Assembly: GCA_012514775.1 (NCBI GenBank)
Contig: JAAYZQ010000263.1
Coordinates: 1 to 10,395, forward strand
From: Anaerolineaceae bacterium
GTDB taxonomy: Bacteria > Chloroflexota > Anaerolineae > JAAYZQ01
Reading direction: 5' to 3'
DNA length: 10,395 nucleotides
Of this stretch, positions 6,583 through 10,395 are shown piece by piece. Each line of letters begins with the position of its first letter. Position 1 is the first letter of the stretch. The position numbers and the translations under genes were made by a program. The notes beneath the pieces were generated by a model. The model was not told the origin of the DNA. It was given only the letters and a program-made list of their open reading frames with translations, and did not search any database.

Positions 6583-7142
6583 CAAAGATATCGGTATTCA
6601 ACCACGTGACCATTGACGGCTTCTTTGCTGGGCCCAACGGCGAGATCGATTGGTTTCAAGCGGTTCATGACGACGAGTGGAATAGGTACGCTCAGGAGCA
6701 TGCCGACTTGTCACACAACACGCTGATGTTCGGCCACACAACCTATCAAATGATGAAGAGCTGGTGGCCCACGCCTACCGCAATGAAAACGGACCCGCAT
6801 ATGGCTGGGGTAATGAACAACAGCCCGAAGATCGTCTTCTCAAGATCGCTTCAGAGCGCTGATGACGAGCCGAACTGGAAGAACACGAGGGTGTTTCGTC
6901 AAATGGACCAGGGCGAGTTACGGAATCTGAAGCGAGAGGAGGATATTACAATTCTAGGGAGCGGCAACATCGTCCAACAGCTCGCCAATCTCGGGCTCAT
7001 TGATGAATATGCGCTGATTGTTGTACCTATCATTCTCGGTGAGGGCAAGCCGCTCTTCAAAGACGTTCCCAAGACTAACCTAAGACTCATCGAACAAAGG
7101 GCGTTCAGGAATGGGATCGTATTGTTGCGCTACCAGCCCTAG
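6579..7142 (+). CDS. Dihydrofolate reductase family / RibD C-terminal domain protein (187 aa)
   Basis: The start is fixed by AAAGGAG (6562-6568) 10 nt before ATG 6579. The protein has the single-domain architecture of YyaP/YwjB-like members of the RibD-C/DHFR superfamily, which bind NAD(P)H and reduce pterin- or pyrimidine-like substrates. Visible motifs are V-T-I-D-G-F-F-A-G-P-N-G (10-21), F-G-H-T-T-Y-Q-M-M (51-59), the nucleotide-binding I-L-G-S-G-N-I-V-Q-Q-L (125-135) and D-E-Y-A-L-I-V-V-P-I-I-L-G-E-G (142-156). No deaminase domain is attached and no other riboflavin gene is nearby, so a role in riboflavin synthesis is unlikely; true folate reduction is unproven. Base composition is clearly more AT-rich than the neighbours (codons such as aat, ata, att and tta-like choices are frequent), suggesting later acquisition. 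It ends the plus-strand cluster, facing the convergent phosphoesterase gene. Confidence 0.85.
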   Translation: MTKISVFNHVTIDGFFAGPNGEIDWFQAVHDDEWNRYAQEHADLSHNTLMFGHTTYQMMKSWWPTPTAMKTDPHMAGVMNNSPKIVFSRSLQSADDEPNWKNTRVFRQMDQGELRNLKREEDITILGSGNIVQQLANLGLIDEYALIVVPIILGEGKPLFKDVPKTNLRLIEQRAFRNGIVLLRYQP

Positions 7143-7194
7143 TCCCTCATGGCAGCCGATGGCTGGCTCTAACGAAGCGCCTGCCGGGCCGCTT

Positions 7195-7221
7195 CCCGCT
7201 GTGGAAGGCACGGGTCCATCC
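7195..7221 (+). repeat. Copy 2 of the 27-bp direct repeat, a stray piece of glycosylase sequence
   Basis: This noncoding segment matches 6045-6071 at 25 of 27 bases and would encode P-L-W-K-A-R-V-H-P before a stop at 7228-7230. The similarity ends abruptly on both sides. It looks like the footprint of a past duplication or recombination joining point. Confidence 0.75.
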
Positions 7222-7239
7222 CCCTACGTAGCAACAAGT

Positions 7240-7278
7240 GGAGAGGGTGTCATGTGTGCTGTCCACAACACCCTCTCC
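7240..7278 (+). terminator. Hairpin in the convergent intergenic region, likely terminator of the plus-strand cluster
   Basis: GGAGAGGGTGT (7240-7250) pairs perfectly with ACACCCTCTCC (7268-7278). Inside, TGTG (7253-7256) can pair with CACA (7264-7267), leaving a 7-nt loop and a 2-nt bulge. The plus-strand sequence that follows (gtctattctttcatctcttg) is pyrimidine- and T-rich but has no pure T-run, so intrinsic termination would be imperfect. It lies between two convergent genes and may serve both. The rest of 7143-7333 holds only the 27-bp repeat copy. Confidence 0.65.
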
Positions 7279-7333
7279 GTCTATTCTTTCATCTCTTGTG
7301 CACGATCAATCTGTCGGGGTCGAGGCGCGCCAG

Positions 7334-10231
7334 CTAGAAACCGCACCCCGGCGGCTGAGTGATGCTGGCCGGGCATGCGCCCGTTCCCACCGGGAACGGC
7401 ACGATCAAGCCCACATCGTAGGACAGCATGAGCAAGGCATCGCTGGAATTGACCAGCCCATCTCCATTGACGTCGCCACAGTTCATGGGGCAGAATTGCG
7501 ACGTATTCATACCCGCATCCGACGACAGGACGAGCAAAGCGTCGCTCGAGTTCACGTCCCCATCGCCGTTGACGTCGCCCAGCGTGCCAGGGCTCACCGT
7601 CACCTGCCCGTCGGTGATGGTGAGCAGGGGCAGGAGATTGGTAAAGTTGGCCAGCGCGGCCATGGCCGAGTACTCCAGGTCGAGGGCGCTGGTTCCTGCG
7701 CCGATGGCGTGGAGGGTGACCTGGAAGGTTACGATATTGCCCGTAGCGCCGTCGAGATTCGCCCCGTTGAAAACAATCTGCCCGGAACCCACATTGGCGG
7801 TGTTCACCGCGCCGGTGAAGCCGGCCAGGGGTCCTGAGTAGCTGTCGAAGGCGAGGACCGCCGGGTTCCAGGCCAGGGAGGCCGTAAAGCTGCCCAGGAC
7901 GTCATAGGGCGTCGCGACCTCGGACATGTCGACGTTGATGGTGACCACTACGGACTCGCCGGCGGTGAGGGTGTCGTCGGACGGCGTAGCCGCGGAGGAC
8001 ACGTTGCCGCTGACCGCGACAAAGTTGGCAGTGACGCTCCTGTCGGCGGTCATGGTGACCGAGCAGGTGCCGCCGGTGCAGTCGCCGCTCCAGGAGCTAA
8101 AGGCGTAGCCGGTGTTGGGCGTAGCCGTCAGGTTGACCACGGTGCCATAGGGATAGTTGTGCACGCCTTCGATGGGGTTGGTCGTGCCCGCTCCGCTCGG
8201 ATTGACGGTGATGGTCAGGTCATGGGTGATCTGCGCAAAGTGGGCCGTGACACTGCGGTCCGTATCCATGGTCACCGAGCAGGTGCCACCGCCCGTGCAG
8301 TCGCCGCTCCAGTGGTCAAACTCGTACCCCGTGTTGGGAGTAGCCGTAACGTTGACCACACTGCCCTCTTCGTAGGTATGCACGCCCACGGCCGGATTGG
8401 TCGTGCCGCCTCCCGTGGGATCCACAGCCATGGTCAGGCTATGGGTGGGGATGGCGACAAAGTGGGCGGTGACGGACTTGTCGGCGTCCATGGTGACCGA
8501 GCAGGTGCCATCGCCCGTGCAGGCTCCGCTCCAGTGGTCGAACTCGTACCACTGGTTGGGGGTGGCTGTGACTTCCACGGTCTGGCCTTCAGGGTAGGTA
8601 TGCGTGCCCGCCGCCGGGCTGATGGTGCCACCCGCGGCCGGGTCGACCGCCGTCGTCAGAACGTGCGTCGGGCCGCTAAAGTTGGGTTCGATCGTGTACG
8701 ACAGGGGGAAGGAGGAGGGGTTGCACGTCCCCGTCCCGGCAGTTCGCACATAATCAACCGTCGCCACGTCCGGGGCTACCGTGATCCGCAGATAGCCCGC
8801 CCCGGGGCACATCGCGATGGTCTCATACTCCGGGTAGGTGCCCACGGTATAGATGCCACTAAATCCGGAGCCGGTCATGGTCGGTGAGGGGACTTCCTGG
8901 TACACAACATCATCGCGCCTCTCATAGGCGTACTGGTGGTCGTGCCCGTGAAAGTAGGCGCTGACGCCATTATCCACCATCAACTGGTGGATGGTGTACG
9001 GAAAGTCCTCTGGGTCCCGGTGGTCAGCAAACCCCTGGGTGCCGTTATAGTTTCTCCCACCCCATTCAAAATACGCCGCCGCCTCGGCCCCGCCACGCAC
9101 GTAACCAGCGTCGACGCCGATGATATCTCTTGGAATCCCGCCCAGCATATTGTGCGAGAACATGAACTTGTATTTGGCGTCGCTGTTCTCCAGGGTTTCT
9201 TTGAGCCAGCTGTACTGTTGTGCGCCCAGGGTCCAGCTCCACTGATCACCGGTCACCGTATCATCCGATCCTTCACCGGCTGTGGGACGGTAGGGCAGGT
9301 CCATCGTATATTGGAATGGGTCGATGACCACGAACAGCGCATCGCCCCACGTCCAGGCGTAATAGTTCTCGCGCAGCTCGTCGCCATAGGTCACTTCGTC
9401 TATGCGGGCCAGGGGGTCGGTGTTCCCCGAATAGAATCCTCCCACGCCTTCGTCGATGGGGGTGGGGAAGAATGCCTTGCGCGCCTGGATGTTGCCCACG
9501 CCGGTACTAAAGGGGGTATCATCCAGGTTCCAGCCTTCTTCGTTTTCGTGGTTCCCGGAGGAGAGAAAGATGGGGACCGAAGAGCCAATGCGACCAAAGT
9601 ACTGCGCCCCGCGGTGCGTCATGTAAGAGCTGTTGATCGTTGTTTGCGTCGCCGAGCTATCCACCATGAACGTGTCGCCGATGTCGATGTGGAAATCTGG
9701 CAGATCGTTGTTGATACTGGTCATGGCTGTGGCATAGTACGTGCCGATATTGTTGTGGATATCGGCGGTTACTGTGAATTCAAAAGTAGCACCTTCCGCG
9801 CGTCTCGTCCAGAACGAGTGCTCTGCCCGCTGCACCCAGTCCGTCTCCCCGGGCAGGTGGTAGCGCATGCGGTAGTAGTACCTGGTATTGGCGGTGAGGC
9901 CGCTGATGACGACCTCATGGGGCTGTCCACCCGTGGCAGTTGCGTCTGCGGTCTGCCCAGTGTACTCTCCTGGAGCCGTCCCGTACTGGTAGTGATACTC
10001 GATCGTGCTGGCCGGAACGATGTTGATCGTGATCGAGGTGTCCGTGGGCTTGCCCAGCAGTTCCTCAGCGGTGAACGTGATCGCCGTCGCCGCCTGCATG
10101 GGGGTTATCGAGCCCGCAAGCAGCGACAGAGCGATGAGCAAGGTCGTCAAGAGCCTCGCGGCCCTGTCTATGTGACGGCGATGCAGAGCACCCTTCCGGA
10201 CCTGGACAAGCAGAGACAGACAGTGTGACAT
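7334..10231 (-). CDS. Secreted metallophosphoesterase with B-repeats, cohesin and dockerin domains (965 aa)
   Basis: An AGGAGGG ribosome site 4 nt upstream fixes the start at ATG 10231, 16 codons inside the open frame. A basic N-region and hydrophobic segment (28-44) form a signal peptide with likely cleavage at 47-50. Residues about 50-143 resemble the fibronectin/purple-acid-phosphatase N-terminal domain (L-T-A-N-T-R-Y-Y-Y-R-M). Residues about 150-515 are a calcineurin-like phosphoesterase with a full metal-ligand set: D157-x-H159, G185-D186, G-N-H-E (226-229), F-S-H (His360) and H-G-H-D-H (428-432). The Tyr of the purple acid phosphatase G-D-x-x-Y motif is Met189, so it is probably not a classic iron-tyrosinate enzyme. 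Three B-repeats follow (523-591, 597-665, 670-737), then a cohesin-like domain (742-879) and a type I dockerin (884-943) with two D-V-N-G-D-G-x-V-N-S-S-D calcium loops. The protein is secreted and likely joins a surface or extracellular assembly; the phosphate substrate is unknown. It is convergent with the plus-strand cluster and monocistronic as seen here. Confidence 0.9.
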   Translation of the reverse strand: MSHCLSLLVQVRKGALHRRHIDRAARLLTTLLIALSLLAGSITPMQAATAITFTAEELLGKPTDTSITINIVPASTIEYHYQYGTAPGEYTGQTADATATGGQPHEVVISGLTANTRYYYRMRYHLPGETDWVQRAEHSFWTRRAEGATFEFTVTADIHNNIGTYYATAMTSINNDLPDFHIDIGDTFMVDSSATQTTINSSYMTHRGAQYFGRIGSSVPIFLSSGNHENEEGWNLDDTPFSTGVGNIQARKAFFPTPIDEGVGGFYSGNTDPLARIDEVTYGDELRENYYAWTWGDALFVVIDPFQYTMDLPYRPTAGEGSDDTVTGDQWSWTLGAQQYSWLKETLENSDAKYKFMFSHNMLGGIPRDIIGVDAGYVRGGAEAAAYFEWGGRNYNGTQGFADHRDPEDFPYTIHQLMVDNGVSAYFHGHDHQYAYERRDDVVYQEVPSPTMTGSGFSGIYTVGTYPEYETIAMCPGAGYLRITVAPDVATVDYVRTAGTGTCNPSSFPLSYTIEPNFSGPTHVLTTAVDPAAGGTISPAAGTHTYPEGQTVEVTATPNQWYEFDHWSGACTGDGTCSVTMDADKSVTAHFVAIPTHSLTMAVDPTGGGTTNPAVGVHTYEEGSVVNVTATPNTGYEFDHWSGDCTGGGTCSVTMDTDRSVTAHFAQITHDLTITVNPSGAGTTNPIEGVHNYPYGTVVNLTATPNTGYAFSSWSGDCTGGTCSVTMTADRSVTANFVAVSGNVSSAATPSDDTLTAGESVVVTINVDMSEVATPYDVLGSFTASLAWNPAVLAFDSYSGPLAGFTGAVNTANVGSGQIVFNGANLDGATGNIVTFQVTLHAIGAGTSALDLEYSAMAALANFTNLLPLLTITDGQVTVSPGTLGDVNGDGDVNSSDALLVLSSDAGMNTSQFCPMNCGDVNGDGLVNSSDALLMLSYDVGLIVPFPVGTGACPASITQPPGCGF
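7403..7582 (-). other. Dockerin type I module coding segment
   Basis: This codes residues 884-943 of the phosphoesterase. Two calcium loops, D886-V-N-G-D-G and D920-V-N-G-D-G, are each followed by V-N-S-S-D-A-L-L. The residues at loop positions 10-11, which decide partner choice in known dockerins, are Ser-Ser in both halves, so the module is nearly symmetric. A Cys pair (C914, C918) sits between the halves and another Cys pair (C953, C963) closes the protein. Confidence 0.88.
8021..8665 (-). repeat. Three tandem InlB-type B-repeats in the phosphoesterase
   Basis: Units lie at 8459-8665, 8237-8443 and 8021-8224, each about 68-69 codons. All share V-D/N-P-x-G-x-G-T at the start, V-x-x-T-A-T-P-N in the middle, W-S-G-x-C-T-G with a second Cys 5-6 residues later, and a closing S-V-T-A-H/N-F. 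The Cys pairs are C571/C577, C645/C651 and C718/C723, probably disulfides in the exported protein. DNA similarity is strong (gtgaccgagcaggtgcc recurs every 216-222 bp), indicating fairly recent tandem duplication. Confidence 0.85.
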
Positions 10232-10235
10232 AGTG

Positions 10236-10242
10236 CCCTCCT
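10236..10242 (-). promoter_or_regulatory. Ribosome binding site of the phosphoesterase gene
   Basis: On the minus strand AGGAGGG stands 4 nt before the ATG at 10231. The alternative upstream ATG at 10279 lies inside an inverted repeat with no ribosome site, so 10231 is chosen. Confidence 0.8.
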
Positions 10243-10274
10243 GAGGCTTGCCGCATTTTTCGATGACCGATGAA

Positions 10275-10309
10275 GGCAATGGGGAGGCCTGTACGACCGC
10301 CCCATTGCC
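10275..10309 (-). promoter_or_regulatory. Inverted repeat in the leader of the phosphoesterase gene
   Basis: GGCAATGGGG (10275-10284) and CCCCATTGCC (10300-10309) form a perfect 10-bp inverted repeat around a 15-nt spacer, 43 nt upstream of the start codon. It could be a transcription-factor operator or an mRNA hairpin. No T-run follows on the minus strand, so it is not a standard terminator for that direction. I see no convincing -35/-10 pair in the remaining leader, 10310-10395. Confidence 0.55.
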
Positions 10310-10395
10310 CTCTGTTGTTCACGGAGAGGACCGCTCCATCCAAGATCCGAAGCTTGATGTGAGAGCATCCTCCGTCCTGCTCATGACAGTTGGAC

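Noticed and set aside
7164..7190. Integron attC-like half site (ctctaacgaagcgcctgc) after the reductase-like gene
   Set aside because: Only one core-like CTAAC half is present. No inverse GTTRRRY core and no convincing long stem pairing were found, so calling a cassette site is unsupported.
7111..7362. 83-codon plus-strand frame crossing the intergenic region
   Set aside because: It starts inside the reductase-like gene in another frame, runs through the hairpin and overlaps the dockerin end; no ribosome site or family resemblance.
8936..10228. 430-codon plus-strand open frame antisense to the phosphoesterase
   Set aside because: It mirrors a gene with complete metal-binding motifs, a signal peptide and a ribosome site. 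The antisense product has no recognisable domain, and long antisense frames are common in GC-rich DNA.
1..10395. A coherent new defence, toxin-antitoxin or phage-related system
   Set aside because: No nuclease, helicase, toxin pair, reverse transcriptase, transposase or CRISPR repeat could be seen; the genes are envelope, repair and reductase-like functions without a shared signature.

Overview
The window is GC-rich, gene-dense bacterial DNA. The best taxonomic guess is an environmental Chloroflexota bacterium of the Anaerolineae/Caldilineae type. This is inferred from several traits seen together: secreted proteins with long Pro/Thr-rich linkers, a DUF2079 membrane protein with an extended C-terminus, and a huge secreted enzyme ending in cohesin and dockerin modules with a C-x3-C-G-D-V-N-G-D-G style second calcium loop. 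No rRNA, tRNA, CRISPR array, transposase or phage gene was seen.

Layout. Six intact or partial plus-strand genes and two small or broken ones fill 1-7142, and one large minus-strand gene fills 7334-10231. (1) 1-1110 is the C-terminal part of a secreted or surface TolB-type beta-propeller protein with a Pro/Thr linker. It is followed after 10 bp by (2) 1121-3541, a DUF2079 multi-pass membrane protein with two C-terminal beta-rich domains. A near-consensus sigma-70-type promoter (3577-3605) then opens a second plus-strand cluster. This holds (3) a lipoprotein with a Pro/Thr linker and a carbohydrate-binding-like domain, (4) a 35-codon ORF resembling the first motif of a GT2 glycosyltransferase and overlapping the next start by TGATG, (5) an alpha/beta hydrolase, (6) a divergent Fpg/Nei (MutM-like) DNA glycosylase, (7) a short ORF that looks frameshifted, and (8) a RibD-C/dihydrofolate-reductase-like protein of visibly lower GC. 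The cluster ends in a convergent intergenic region with a strong hairpin (7240-7278).

The minus-strand gene encodes a 965-residue secreted calcineurin-like metallophosphoesterase. Its module order is signal peptide, fibronectin/PAP-N-like domain, phosphoesterase, three InlB-type B-repeats, cohesin, dockerin. Its leader contains a 10-bp inverted repeat that might influence expression.

The genes do not form one pathway. Genes 1-4 and the minus-strand gene are cell-envelope or secreted proteins. The hydrolase, glycosylase and reductase-like genes look like a loosely assembled accessory cluster with scars: a truncated GT2-like stub, a broken ORF, and a 27-bp piece of the glycosylase gene repeated downstream. 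The most useful observations are the cohesin-plus-dockerin phosphoesterase architecture, the glycosylase's altered intercalation and zinc-finger motifs, and those rearrangement traces. I found no clear evidence of a wholly new defence or mobile system.
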